64,000 nucleotides of DNA from Synaphobranchus kaupii (lineage: Eukaryota; Chordata; Actinopteri; Anguilliformes; Synaphobranchidae): the NCBI GenBank assembly GCA_029718625.1, contig CM056379.1, positions 70,116,670 through 70,180,669 on the forward strand. Direction: 5' to 3'. The position numbers and the translations under genes are program-made. Below are positions 43,601 through 56,135 of this stretch, piece after piece. The notes under the pieces are model-generated. The model did no database searches and had not been told where the DNA came from. It saw only the letters and a list, made by a program, of their open reading frames with translations. Position 1 is the stretch's first letter, and every line of letters starts with the position of its first letter.

Positions 43601-46600
43601 TGTCAGTGGGGTAGTTAGTGAGTCTGGGGTAATCATACTGGGGTTGTAGGTGAGTGGGGTAGTTATAGTCAGTGGGGTAGTTAGTGAGTCTGGGGTAATC
43701 ATACTGGGGTAGTAGGTGAGTGGGGTAGTTATAGTCAGTGGGGTAGTTAGTGAGTCTGGGGTAATCATAATGGGGTAGTAGGTGAGTGGGGTAGTTAGTG
43801 AATCTGGGGTAATCATACTGGGGTAGTTGGTGAGTGGGGTTTTTAGTGAGTCTGGGGTAATCATACCGGGGTAGTAGGTGAGTGGGGTAGTTATTGTCAG
43901 TGGGGTAGTTAGTGAGTCTGTGGTAATCATACTGGGGTAGTAGGTGAGTGGGGTAGTTATAGTCAGTGGGGTAGTTAGTGAGTCTGGGGTAATCATACTG
44001 GGGTAGTAGGTGAGTGGGGTAGTTATTGTCAGTGGGGTAGTTAGTGAGTCTGGGGTAATCATACTGGGGTAGTAGGTGAGTGGGGTAGTTATAGTTAGTG
44101 CGGTAGTTAGTGAGTCTGGGGTAATCATACTGGGGTAGTAGGTGAGTGGGGTAGTTATAGTCAGTGGGGTAGTTAATGAGTCTGGGGTAATCATACTGGG
44201 GTAGTAGGTGAGTGGGGTAGTTAGTGAGTCTGGGGTAATCATACTGGGGTAGTAGGTGAGTGGGGTAGTTAGTGGGTCTGGGGTAATCATACTGGGGTAG
44301 TATGTGAGTGGGGTAGTTATAGTCAGTGGGGTAGTTAGTGAGTCTGGGGTAATCATACTGGGGTAGTAGGTGAGTGGGGTAGTTAGTGAGTCTGGGGTAA
44401 TGATACTGGGGCAGTAGGTGAGTGGGGTAGTTATAGTCAGTGGGGTAGTTAGTGAGTCTGGGGTAATCATACTGGGGTAGTAGGTGACTGGGGTAGTTAA
44501 TGAGTCTGGGATTATCATACTGGGGTATTTGGTGAGTGGAGTGGTTAGTGAGTCTGGGGTAATCATACTGGGGTAGTAGGTGAGTGGGGTAGTTATAGTC
44601 AGTGGGGTAGTTAGTGAGTCTGGGGTAATCATACTGGGGTAGTAGGTGAGTGGGGTAGTTATAGTCAGTGGGGTAGTTAGTGAGTCTGGGGTAATCATAT
44701 TGGGGTAGTAGGTGAGTGGGGTAGTTATAGTCAGTGGGGTAGTTAGTGAGTCTGGGGTAATCATACTGGGGTAGTAGGTGAGTGGGGTTGTTATAGTCAG
44801 TGGGGTAGTTAGTGAGTCTGGGGTAATCATACTGGGGTAGTAGGTGAGTGGGGTAGTTATAGTCAGTGGGGTAGTTAATGAGTCTGGGGTAATCATACTG
44901 GGGTAGTAGGTGAGTGGGGTAGTTAGTGAGTCTGGGGTAATCATACTGGGGTAGTAGGTGAGTGGGGTAGTTAGTGGGTCTGGGGTAATCATACTGGGGT
45001 AGTATGTGAGTGGGGTAGTTATAGTCAGTGCGGTAGTTAGTGAGTCTGGGGTAATCATACTGGGGTAGTAGGTGAGTGGGTAGTTATCGTCAGTGGGGTA
45101 GTTAGTGAGTCTGGGGTAATCATACTGGGGAAGTAGGTGAGTGGGGTAGTTATAGTCAGTAGGGTAGTTAGTGAGTCTGGGGTAATCATACTGGGGTAGT
45201 AGGTGAGTGGGGTAGTTATTGTCAGTGGGGTAGTTAGTGAGTCTGGGGTAATCATACTGGGGTTGTAGGTGAGTGGGGTAGTTATAGTCAGTGGGGTAGT
45301 TAGTGAGTCTGGGGTAATCATACTGGGGTAGTAGGTGAGTGGGGTAGTTATAGTCAGTGGGGTAGTTAGTGAGTCTGGGGTAATCATACTGGGGTAGTAG
45401 ATGAGTGGGGTAGTTAGTGAATCTGGGGTAATCATACTGGGGTAGTTGGTGAGTGGGGTTTTTAGTGAGTCTGGGGTAATCATACTGGGGTAGTAGGTGA
45501 GTGGGGTAGTTAGTGAGTCTGGGGTAATCATACTGGGGTAGTAGGTGAGTGGGGTAGTTATAGTTAGTGCGGTAGTTAGTGAGTCTGGGGTAATCATACT
45601 GGGGTAGTAGGTGAGTGGGGTAGTTATCGTCAGTGGGGTAGTTAGTGAGTCTGGGGTAATCATACTGGGGAAGTAGGTGAGTGGGGTAGTTATAGTCAGT
45701 AGGGTAGTTAGTGAGTCTGGGGTAATCATACTGGGGTAGTAGGTGAGTGGGGTAGTTATTGTCAGTGGGGTACTTAGTGAGTCTGGGTTAATCATACTGG
45801 GGTAGTAGGTGAGTGGGGTAGTTATAGTCAGTGGGGTAGTTAGTGAGTCTGGGGTAATCATACTGGGGTAGTAGGTGAGTGGGGTAGTTAGTGAGTCTGG
45901 GGTAATCATACTGGGGCAGTAGGTGAGTGGGGTAGTTATAGTCAGTGGGGTAGTTAGTGAGTCTGGGGTAATCATACTGGGGTAGTAGGTGAGTGGGGTA
46001 GTTAATGAGTCTGGGATTATCATACTGGGGTATTTGGTGAGTGGAGTGGTTAGTGAGTCTGGGGTAATCATACTGGGGTAGTAGGTGAGTGGGGTAGTTA
46101 GTGAGTCTGGGGTAATCATACTGGGGTAGTTGGTGAGTGGGATAGTTAGTGAGTCTGGGGTAATCATACTGGGGTAGTAGGTGAGTGGGGTAGTTAGTGA
46201 GTCTGGGGTAATAGGTGAGTGGGGTAGTTATAGTCAGTGGGGTAGTTAGTGAGTCTGGGGTAATCATACTGGGGTAGTAGGTGAGTGGGGTAGCTATAGT
46301 CAGTGGGGTAGTTAGTGAGTCTGGGGTAATCATACTGGGGTAGCAGGTGAGTGGGGTAGTTATAGTCAGTGGGGTAGTTAGTGAGTCTGGGGTAATCATA
46401 CTGGGGTAGTAGGTGAGTGGGGTAGTTATAGTCAGTGGGGTAGTTAGTGAGTCTGGGGTAATCATACTGGGGTAGTAGGTGAGTGGGGTAGTTATAGTCA
46501 GTGGGGTAGTTAGTGAGTCTGTGGTAATCATACTGGGGTAGTAGGTGAGTGGGGTAGTTATAGTCAGTGGGGTAGTTAGTGAGTCTGGGGTAATCATACT

Positions 46601-46740
46601 GGGGTAGTAGGTGAGTGGGGTAGTTATAGTCAGTGGGGTAGTTAGTGAGTCTGGGGTAATCATACTGGGGTAGTAGGTGAGTGGGGTAGTTAGTGAGTCT
46701 GAGGTAATCATACTGGGGTAGTAGGTGAGTGGGGTGGTTA
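40632..46740 (+). repeat. Minisatellite array A1 (66/48-bp units)
   Basis: The full unit is four modules, each starting GTA and ending GGG: GTAGTTAGTGAGTCTGGG, GTAATCATACTGGG, GTAGTAGGTGAGTGGG and GTAGTTATAGTCAGTGGG (18+14+16+18=66). The 48-bp unit lacks the last module. A block recurs at an offset of 1619 bp (43382 and 45001), ending in a one-base loss that shifts the minus-strand frame. Minus-strand frames of 938, 540 and 370 codons here are by-products of stop-free units. Confidence 0.97.
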
Positions 46741-47417
46741 TAGTGAGTTGAATAGTAATGGTAAGGAAAGAGTTAAAATCACATGGTAATGAAAGGCTTA
46801 ACATGTAGTGAGGGAAGTCACGTTAATTGCCATTGGTCAACGAATATGAATAATTAAAAATTCTACCAATGAAAAGCCAATGTGTATAGTGCAGTGAGTG
46901 CTGATGACATCACAATAGCTGTGGCAGAGGGCTAATGGAATGTTGGTCTTTTGAAAATGTTAAACTGTCAAAAAATGAAGAAACTTAAACTGCTGTGGTT
47001 TAAAAAGTATAGCAGATATTTGAAGTCTGTAAAAGAGGTCTTTTAATATAGGTTGTCCACCCTACTCTAAAGTTTGAATGGTGTCTCTAGCTTAAACAGT
47101 CTAGGAGGAGCAGCTTCCAGAAAAAAAGTGGAAATAAGTTGGAAAAAGTTGAATTTCAATGGAAGTCTATGGGGAAAAAATGTCTCTTTAAACACCTGTA
47201 GTTTAAAAAGTATAACAGATATTAAAAATCTGTATACAAGCAACTTAATTCATGCTGCCCTACACATTTTAAAGTTTGAATGGTGTTTCTAGCTTAAACG
47301 GTGTAGGAGGAGTTGACGTGTGAAAAACGGCGGAAACCTATGACTATAATAAAAATAAAAACTAGAATGTAAAGTTTATGAATAAACTTTGGTGTGATTG
47401 CTTCAGTTGTATGGATT
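46741..47417 (+). repeat. Satellite spacer S1
   Basis: A 677-bp spacer from TAGTGAGTTGAATAGTAATG to TTGTATGGATT. It is made of a unique left part (46741-46960) and two related segments of about 200 bp, each ending AAAGTTTGAATGGTGTYTCT and then AGCTTAAAC. The 72-codon plus frame starting MNGVSSLN recurs in every spacer but is not supported as a gene. Confidence 0.95.
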
Positions 47418-48124
47418 GTAATCATACTGGGGTAGTAGGTGAGTGGGATAGTTAGTGAGTCTGGGGTAACCATACTGGGGTAGTAGGTGAGTGGGGTAGT
47501 TATAGTCAGTGGGGTAGTTAGTGAGTCTGGGGTAATCATACTGGGGTAGTAGGTGAGTGGGGTAGTTATAGTCAGTGGGGTAGTTAGTGAGTCTGGGGTA
47601 ATCATACTGGGGTAGTAGGTGAGTGGGGTAGTTATAGTCAGTGGGGTAGTTAGTGAGTCTGTGGTAATCATACTGGGGTAGTAGGTGAGTGGGGTAGTTA
47701 TAGTCAGTGGGGTAGTTAGTGAGTCTGGGGTAATCATACTGGGGTAGTAGGTGAGTGGGGTAGTTATTGTCAGTGGGGTAGTTAGTGAGTCTGGGGTAAT
47801 CATACTGGGGTAGTAGGTGAGTGGGGTAGTTATAGTCAGTGGGGTAGTTAGTGAGTCTGGGGTAATCATACTGGAGTAGGTGAGTGGGGTAGTTAGTGAG
47901 TCTGGGGTAATCATACTGGGGTAGTAGGTGAGTGGGGTAGTTATAATCAGTGGGGTAGTTACTGAGTCTGGGGTAATCAGACTGGGGTAGTAGGTGAGTG
48001 GGGTAGTTATTGTCAGTGGGGTAGTTAGTGAGTCTGGGGTAATCATACTGGGGTAGTAGGTGAGTGGGGTAGTTAGTGAGTCTGAGGTAATCATACTGGG
48101 GTAGTAGGTGAGTGGGGTGGTTAT
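47418..48124 (+). repeat. Minisatellite array A2
   Basis: About 11-12 units. The first monomer has GGGATAGTTAG and GTAACCATAC variants, and the last has GAGGTAATC and GGTGGTTATAG; these edge variants recur at other spacer borders. A shortened unit ACTGGAGTAGGTG lies at 47869-47881. Confidence 0.96.
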
Positions 48125-48795
48125 AGTGAGTTGAATAGTAATGGTAAGGAAAGAGTTAAAATCACATGGTAATGAAATGCTTAACATGTAGTGAGGGAAG
48201 TCACGTTAATTGCCATTGGTCAACGAATATGAATAATTAAAAATTCTACCAATGAAAAGCCAATGTGTATAGTGCAGTGAGTGCTGATGACATCATAATA
48301 GCTGTGGCAGAGGGCTAATGGAATGTTGGTCTTTTGAAAATGTTAAACTGTCAAAAAATGAAGAAACTTAAACTGCTGTGGTTTAAAAAGTATAGCAGAT
48401 ATTTTAAGTCTGTAAAAGAGGTCTTTTAATATAGGTTGTCCACCCTACTCTAAAGTTTGAATGGTGTCTCTAGCTTAAACGGTCTAGGAGGAGCAGCTTC
48501 CAGAAGAAAAGTGGAAATAAGTTGGAAAAAGTTGAATTTCAATGGAAGTCTATGGGGGAAAAATGTCTCTTTAAACACCTGTAGTTTAAAAAGTATAACA
48601 AATATTAAAAATCTGTATAGAAGCAACTTAATTCATGCTGCCCTACACATTTTAAAGTTTGAATGGTGTTTCTAGCTTAAACGGTGTAGGAGGAGTTGAT
48701 GTGTGAAAAACGGCGGAAACCTACTACTATAATAAGAACTAGAATGTAAAGTTTATGAATAAACTTTGGTGTGATTGCTTCAGTTGTATGGATTG
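48125..48795 (+). repeat. Satellite spacer S2
   Basis: 671 bp, short-ended type, near-identical to S1, S6 and S7, with single-base differences such as CATCATAATAG for CATCACAATAG. Confidence 0.95.
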
Positions 48796-49826
48796 TAATC
48801 ATACTGGGGTAGTAGGTGAGTGGGATAGTTAGTGAGTCTGGGGTAACCATACTGGGGTAGTAGGTGAGTGGGGTAGTTATAGTCAGTGGGGTAGTTAGTG
48901 AGTCTGGGGTAATACTGGGGTAGTAGGTGAGTGGGGTAGTTATAGTCAGTGGGGTAGTTAGTGAGTCTGGGGTAATCATACTGGGGTAGTAGGTGAGTGG
49001 GGTAGTTATAGTCAGTGGGGTAGTTAGTGAGTCTGGGGTAATCATACTGGGGTAGTAGGTGAGTGGGGTAGTTATAGTCAGTGGGGTAGTTAGTGAGTCT
49101 GGGGTAATCATACTGGGGTAGTAGGTGAGTGGGGTAGTTATAGTCAGTGGGGTAGTTAGTCAGTCTGGGGTAATCATACTGGGGTAGTAGGTGAGTGGGG
49201 TAGTTATAGTCAGTGGGGTAGTTAGTGAGTCTGGGGTAATCATACTGGGGTAGTAGGTGAGTGGGGTAGTTATAGTCAGTGGGGTAGTTAGTGAGTCTGG
49301 GGTAATCATACTGGGGTAGTAGGTGAGTTGGGTAGTTATAGTCAGTGTGGTAGTTATTGAGTCTGGGGTAATCCTACTGGGGTAGTAGCCTTTCCTAGTT
49401 ATAGTCAGTGGGGTAGTTAGTGAGTCTGGGGTAATCATACTGGGGTAGTAGGTGAGTGGGGTAGTTATAGTCAGTGGGGTAGTTAGTGAGTCTGGGGTAA
49501 TCATACTGGGGTAGTAGGTGAGTGGGGTAGTTATAGTCAGTGGGGTAGTTAGTGAGTCTGGGGTAATCATACTGGAGTAGGTGAGTGGGGTAGTTAGTGA
49601 GTCTGGGGTAATCATACTGGGGTAGTAGGTGAGTGGGGTAGTTATAATCAGTGGGGTAGTTACTGAGTCTGGGGTAATCAGACTGGGGTAGTAGGTGAGT
49701 GGGGTAGTTATTGTCAGTGGGGTAGTTAGTGAGTCTGGGGTAATCATACTGGGGTAGTAGGTGAGTGGGGTAGTTAGTGAGTCTGAGGTAATCATACTGG
49801 GGTAGTAGGTGAGTGGGGTGGTTATA
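48796..49826 (+). repeat. Minisatellite array A3
   Basis: Same units. A damaged unit with GTAGTAGCCTTTCCTAGTTA is at 49383-49402 and is found again only at 61415-61434, showing copying between A3 and A7. AGTCAGTCTGGGG at 49159 is another variant, shared with 59816. Confidence 0.96.
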
Positions 49827-50650
49827 GTGAGTTGAATAGTAATGGTAAGGAAAGAGTTAAAATCACATGGTAATGAAATGCTTAACATGTAGTGAGGGAA
49901 GTCACGTTAATTGCCATTGGTCAACGAATATGAATAATTAAAAATTCTACCAATGAAAAGCCAATGTGTATAGTGCAGTGAGTGCTGATGACATCATAAT
50001 AGCTGTGGCAGAGGGCTAATGGAATGTTGGTCTTTTGAAAATGTTAAACTGTCAAAAAATGAAGAAACTTAAACTGCTGTGGTTTAAAAAGTATAGCAGA
50101 TATTTGAAGTCTGTAAAAGAGTTCTTTTAATATAGGTTGTCCGCCCTACTCTAAAGTTTGAATGGTGTCTCTAGCTTAAACGGTCTAGGAGGAGCAGCTT
50201 CCAGAAAAAAAGTGGAAATAAGTTGGAAAAAGTTGAATTTCAATGGAAGTCTATGGGGGAAAAATGTCTCTTTAAACACCTGTAGTTTAAAAAGTATAAC
50301 AAATATTAAAAATCTGTATAGAAGCAACTTAATTCATGCTGCCCTACACATTTTAAAGTTTGAATGGTGTTTCTAGCTTAAACGGTGTAGGAGGAGTTGA
50401 TGTGTGAAAAACGGCGGAAACCTACTACTATAACTAGAATGTAAAGTTTATGAATAAACTTTGGTGTGATTGCTTCAGATGTATGGATTTTTAAAATTGC
50501 TGATCCAGATTAAAAAGAGCTGTAGCATCTTAAAATTCATTAAAATCTTAAATTACTCAGGAGGAATGGATTATAATGTTCAGTTAGGGCTTTAGAATGT
50601 AACAGAATGTTCAGTTAGGATTTTAGAATGTTCACTTACGGCTGGGGCGC
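49827..50650 (+). repeat. Satellite spacer S3, long right end
   Basis: 824 bp. It shares the body of the other spacers but continues after the GATTGCTTCAG motif with about 170 bp ending CACTTACGGCTGGGG, as in S0. This may be the original end of the repeated unit. Confidence 0.95.
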
Positions 50651-52759
50651 AGTTTTAGTCAGTGGGGTAGTTAGTGAGTCTGGGGTAATCATACTGGGGT
50701 AGTTATAGTCAGTGGGGTACTTAGTGAGTCTGGGGTAATCATACTGGGGTAGTAGGTGAGTGGGGTAGTTATAGTCAGTGGGGTAGTTAGTGAGTCTGGG
50801 ATAATCATACTGGGGTAGTAGGTGAGTGGGGTAGTTATAGTCAGTGGGGTAGTTAGTGAGTCTGGGGTAATCATACTGGGGTAGTAGGTGAGTGGGGTAG
50901 TTATAGTCAGTGGGGTAGTTAGTGAGTCTGGGGTAATCATACTGGGGTAGTAGGTGAGTTGGGTAGTTATAGTCAGTGGGGTAGTTAGTGAGTCTGGGGT
51001 AATCATACTGGGGTAGTAGGTGAGTGGGGTAGTTATAGTCAGTGGGGTAGTCATACTGGGGTAGTAGGTGAATGGGGTAGTTATAGTCAGTGGGGTAGTT
51101 AGTGAGTCTGGGGTAATCATACTGGGGTAGTAGGTGAGTGGGGTAGTTATAGTCAGTGGGGTAGTTAGTGAGTCTGGGGTAATCATACTGGGGTAGTAGG
51201 TGAGTGGGGTAGTTATAGTGAGTTGGATATTAATGCTAAGGAAAGAGTTATAATCATACTGGGGTAGTAGGTGAGTGGGGTAGTTATAGTCAGTGGGGTA
51301 GTTAGTGAGTCTGGGGTAATCATACTGGGGTAGTAGGTGAGTGGGGTAGTTATAGTCAGTGGGGTAGTTAGTGAGTCTGGGGTAATCATACTGGGGTAGT
51401 AGGTGAGTGGGGTAGTTATAGTCAGTGGGGTAGTTAGTGAGTCTGGGGTAATCATACTGGGGTAGTAGGTGAGTCTGGGGTAATCATACTGGGGTAGTAG
51501 GTGAGTGGGGTAGTTATAGTCAGTGGGGTAGTTAGTGAGTCTGGGGTAATCATACTGGGGTAGTAGGTGAGTGGGGTAGTTATAGTCAGTAGGATAGTTA
51601 GTGAGTCTGGGGTAATCATACTGGGGTAGTAGGTGAGTGGGGTAGTTATAGTCAGTGGGGTAGTTAGTGAGTCTGGGGTAATCATACTGGGGTAGTAGGT
51701 GAGTGGGCTAGTTATAGTCAGTGGGGTAGTTTTTGAGTCTGGGCTAATCATACTGGGGTAGTAGGTGAGTGGGCTAGTTATAGTCAGTGGGGTAGTTAGT
51801 GAGTCTGGGGTAATCATACTGGGGTAGTAGGTGAGTGGGGTAGTTATAGTCGGTGGGGTAGTTAGTGAGTCTGGGGTAATCATACTGGTGTAGTAGGTGA
51901 GTGGAGTAGTTATAGTCAGTGGGGTAGTTAGTGAGTCTGGGGTAATCATACTGGGGTAGTAGGTGAGTGGGGTAGTTATAGTCAGTTTGGTAGTTAATGA
52001 GTCTGGGGTAATCATACTGGGGTAGTAGGTGATTGGGGTAGTTATAGTCAGTGGGGTAGTTAGTGAGTCTGGGGTAATCATACTGGGGTAGTACGTGAGT
52101 GGGGTTGTTATAGTCAGTGCGGTAGTTAGTGAATCTGGGGTAATCATACTGGGGTAGTAGGTGAGTGGGGTAGTTATAGTCAGTGGGGTAGTTAGTGAGT
52201 CTGGGGTAATCATACTGGGGTAGTAGGTGAGTGGGGTAGTTATAGTCAGTGGGGTAGTTAGTGAGTCTGGGGTAATCATACTGGGGTAGTAGGTGAGTGG
52301 AGTAGTGAGTCTGGGGTAATCATACTGGGGTAGTAGGTGAGTGGGGTAGTTAGTGAGTCTGGGGTAATCATACTGGGGTAGTAGGTGAGTGGGGTAGTTA
52401 TAGTCAGTGGGGTAGTTAGTGAGTCTGGGTAATCATACTGGGGTAGTAGGTGAGTGGGGTAGTTATAGTCAGTGGGGTAGTTTGTGAGTCTGTGGTAATC
52501 ATACTGGGGTAGTAGCTGAGTGGGGTAGTTATAGTCAGTGGGGTAGTTAGTGAGTCTGGGGTAATCATACTGGGGTAGTAGGTGAGTGGGGTAGTTATTG
52601 TCAGTGGGGTAGTTAGTGAGTCTGGGGTAATCATACTGGGGTAGTAGGTGAGTGGGGTAGTTAGTGAGTCTGAGGTAATCATACTGGGGTAGTAGGTGAG
52701 TGGGGTAGTTAGTGAGTCTGGGGTAATCATACTGGTGTAGTAGGTGAGTGTGGTGGTTA
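50651..52759 (+). repeat. Minisatellite array A4 with a residual spacer
   Basis: 66- and 48-bp units. At 51220-51253 a 34-bp leftover of the spacer start (GAGTTGGATATTAATGCTAA) joins directly to a new monomer, so a spacer was deleted or never completed here. Confidence 0.95.
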
Positions 52760-53427
52760 TAGTGAGTTGAATAGTAATGTTAAGGAAAGAGTTAAAATCA
52801 CATGGTAATGAAAGGCTTAACATGTAGTGAGGGAAGTCACGTTAATTGCCATTGGTCAACGAATATGAATAATTAAAAATTCTACCAATGAAAAGCCAAT
52901 GTGTATAGTGCAGTGAGTGCTGATGACATCACAATAGCTGTGGCAGAGGGCTAATGGAATGTTGGTCTTTTGAAAATGTTAAACTGTCAAAAAATGAAGA
53001 AACTTAAACTGCTGTGGTTTAAAAAGTATAGCAGATATTTGAAGTCTGTAAAAGAGGTCTTTTAAGATAGGTTGTCCACCCTACTCGAAAGTTTGAATGG
53101 TGTCTCTAGCTTAAACGGTCTAGGAGGAGCAGCTTCCAGAAAAAAAGTGGAAATAAGTTGGAAAAAGTTGAATTTCAATGGAAGTCTATGGGGAAAAAAT
53201 GTCTCTTTAAACACCTGTAGTTTAAAAAGTATAACAAATATTAAAAATCTGTGGAGAAGCAACTTAAGTCATGCGGTCCTACACATTTTAAAGTTTGAAT
53301 GGTGTTTCTAGCTTAAACGGTGTAGGAGGAGTTGACGTGTGAAAAACGGCGGAAAGAGACAATAATAAAAACTAGAATGTAAAGTTTATGAATAAACTTT
53401 AGTGTGATTGCTTCAGTTGTATGGATT
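52760..53427 (+). repeat. Satellite spacer S4
   Basis: 668 bp, short-ended. It has private variants (CTACTCGAAAG for CTACTCTAAAG; a change from AAACCTA to AAGAGAC near 53355). Confidence 0.95.
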
Positions 53428-55343
53428 GTAATCATACTGGGGTAGTAGGTGAGTGGGATAGTTAGTGAGTCTGGGGTAACCATACTGGGGTAGTAGGTGA
53501 GTGGGGTAGTTAGTGAGTCTGGGGTAATCATACTGGGGTAGTTGGTGAGTGGGGTAGTTATAGTCAGTGGGGTAGTTAGTGAGTCTGGGGTAATCATACT
53601 GGGGTAGTAGGTGAGTGGGGTAGTTATAGTCAGTGGGGTAGTTAATGAGTCTGGGGTAATCATACTGGGGTAGTAGGTGAGTGGGGTAGTTATAGTCAGT
53701 GGGGTAGTTAGTGAGTCTGGGGTAATCATACTGGGGTAGTAGGTGAGTGGGGTAGTTATAGTCAGTGGGGTAGTTAGTGAGTCTGGGGTAATCATACTGG
53801 GGTAGTAGGTGAGTGGGGTAGTTATAGTGAGTTGGATATTAATGGTAAGGAAAGAGTTATAATCATACTGGGGTAGTAGGTGAGTGGGGTAGTTATTGTC
53901 AGTGGGGTAGTTAGTGAGTCTGGGGTAATCATACTGGGGTAGTAGGTGAGTGGGGTAGTTATAGTCAGTGGGGTAGTTAGTGAGTCTGGGGTAATCATAC
54001 TGGGGTAGTTGGTGAGTGGGGTAGTTATAGTCAGTGGGGTAGTTAGTGAGTCTGGGGTAATCATACTGGGGTAGTAGGTGAGTGGGGTAGTTATAGTCAG
54101 TGGGGTAGTTAGTGAGTCTGGGGTAATCATACTGGGGTAGTAGGTGAGTGGGCTAGTTAGTGAGTCTGGGGTAATCATACTGGGGTAGTAGGTGAGTGGG
54201 GTAGTTATAGTCAGTGGGGTAGTTAGTGAGTCTGGGGTAATCATACTGGGGTAGTAGGTGAGTGGGGTAGTTATAGTCAGTGGGGTAGTTAGTGAGTCTG
54301 GGGTAATCATACTGGGGTAGTAGGTGAGTGGGGTAGTTATAGTCAGTGGGGTAGTTAGTGAGTCTGGGGTAATCATACTGGGGTAGTAGGTGAGTGGGGT
54401 AGTTAGTGAGTCTGGGGTAATCATACTGGGGTAGTAGGTGAGTGGGGTAGTTAGTGAGTCTGGGGTAATCATACTGGGGTAGTAGGTGAGTGGGGTAGTT
54501 AGTGAGTCTTGGGTAATCATACTGGGGTAGTAGGTGAGTGGGGTAGTTATAGTCAGTGGGGTAGTTAGTGAGTCTGGGGTAATCATACTGGGGTAGTAGG
54601 TGAGTGGGGTAGTTATAGTCAGTGGGGTAGTTAGTGAGTCTGGGGTAATCATACTGGGGTAGTAGGTGAGTGGGGTAGTTATAGTCAGTGGGGTAGTTAG
54701 TGAGTCTGGGGTAATCATACTGGGGTAGTAGGTGAGTGGGGTAGTTATAGTCAGTGGGGTAGTTAGTGAGTCTGGGGTAATCATACTGGGGTAGAAGGTG
54801 AGTGGGGTAGTTATAGTCAGTGGGGTAGTTAGTGAGTCTGGGGTAATCATACTGGGGTAGTAGGTGAGTGGGGTAGTTATAGTCAGTGGGGTAGTTAGTG
54901 AGTCTGGGGTAATCATACTGGGGTAGTAGGTGAGTGGGGTAGTTATAGGCAGTGGGGTAGTTAGTGAGTCTGGGGTAATCATACTGGGGTACTAGGTGAG
55001 TGGGGTAGTTATAGTCAGTGGGGTAGTTAGTGAGTCTGGGGTAATGATACTGCGGTAGTAGGTGAGTGGGGTAGTTATAGTCAGTGGGGTAGTTAGTGAG
55101 TCTGGGGTAATCATACTGGGGTAGTAGGTGAGTGGGGTAGTTATAGTCAGTGGGGTAGTTAGTGAGTCTGGGGTAATCATACTGGGGTAGTAGGTGAGTG
55201 GGGTAGTTATAGTCAGTGGGGTAGTTAGTGAGTCTGGGGTAATCATACTGGGGTAGTAGGTGAGTGGGGTAGTTATAGTCAGTGGGGTAGTTAATGAGTC
55301 TGGGGTAATCATACTGGGGTAGTAGGTGAGTGGGGTAGTTATA
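53428..55343 (+). repeat. Minisatellite array A5 with a residual spacer
   Basis: It contains a second leftover spacer start at 53827-53862 (GAGTTGGATATTAATGGTAA), equivalent to the one in A4. It has runs of 48-bp units at 54390-54530. Confidence 0.95.
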
Positions 55344-56135
55344 ATGAGTTGAATAGTAATGGTAAGGAAAGAGTTAAAATTACATGGTAATGAAAGGCTT
55401 AACATGTAGTGAGGGAAGTCACGTTAATTGCCATTGGTCAACGAATATGAATAATTAAAAATTCTACCAATGTGTATAGTGCAGTGAGTGCTGATGACAT
55501 CATAATAGCTGTGGCAGAGGTCTAATGGAATGTTGGTCTTTTGAAAATGTTAAACTGTCAAAAAGTGACATAAAAATGAAGAAACTTAAACTGCTGTGGT
55601 TTAAAAAGTATAGCAGATATTTGAAGTCTGTAAAAGAGGTCTTTTAATATAGGTTGTCCACCCTACTCTAAAGTTTGAATGGTGTCTCTAGCTTAAACGG
55701 TCTAGGAGGAGCAGCTTCCAGAAAAAAAGTGGAAATAAGTTGGAAAAAGTTGAATTTCAATGGAAGTCTATGGGGAAAAAATGTCTCTTTAAACACCTGT
55801 AGTTTAAAAAGTATAACAAATATTAAAAATCTGTGGAGAAGCAACTTAATTCATGCGGTCCTACACATTTTAAAGTTTGAATGGTGTTTCTAGCTTAAAC
55901 GGTGTAGGAGGAGTTGACGTGTGAAAAACGGCGGAAACCTATGACTATAATAATAATAATAAAAATAATAATAATAACTATGCAAGAGAACAGTAGTGTG
56001 TTGCTGAAGCATCACACTAATAATAATAACTATGCAAGAGAACAGTAGTGTGTTGCTGAAGCATCACACTAATAAGAACTAGAATGTAAAGTTTATGAAT
56101 AAACTTTGGTGTGATTGCTTCAGTTGTATGGATTG
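55344..56135 (+). repeat. Satellite spacer S5 with an extra 53-bp duplication
   Basis: 792 bp. It lacks GAAAAGCCAA after TCTACCAATG and gains GTGACATAAA near 55565. Near 55950-56075 it has an AAT-rich run and a 53-bp unit present twice (starting near 55967 and 56020). Each carries the imperfect hairpin AGTGTGTTGCT/AGCATCACACT. Confidence 0.94.

Noticed and set aside
40623..46804. Long minus-strand frames in the satellite as a true mucin-like gene
   Set aside because: Two of the three minus frames are open for the same compositional reason. One-base losses at several sites (for example 43455 and the matching site 1619 bp on) shift the frame, and there is no clear signal peptide, promoter or splice context.
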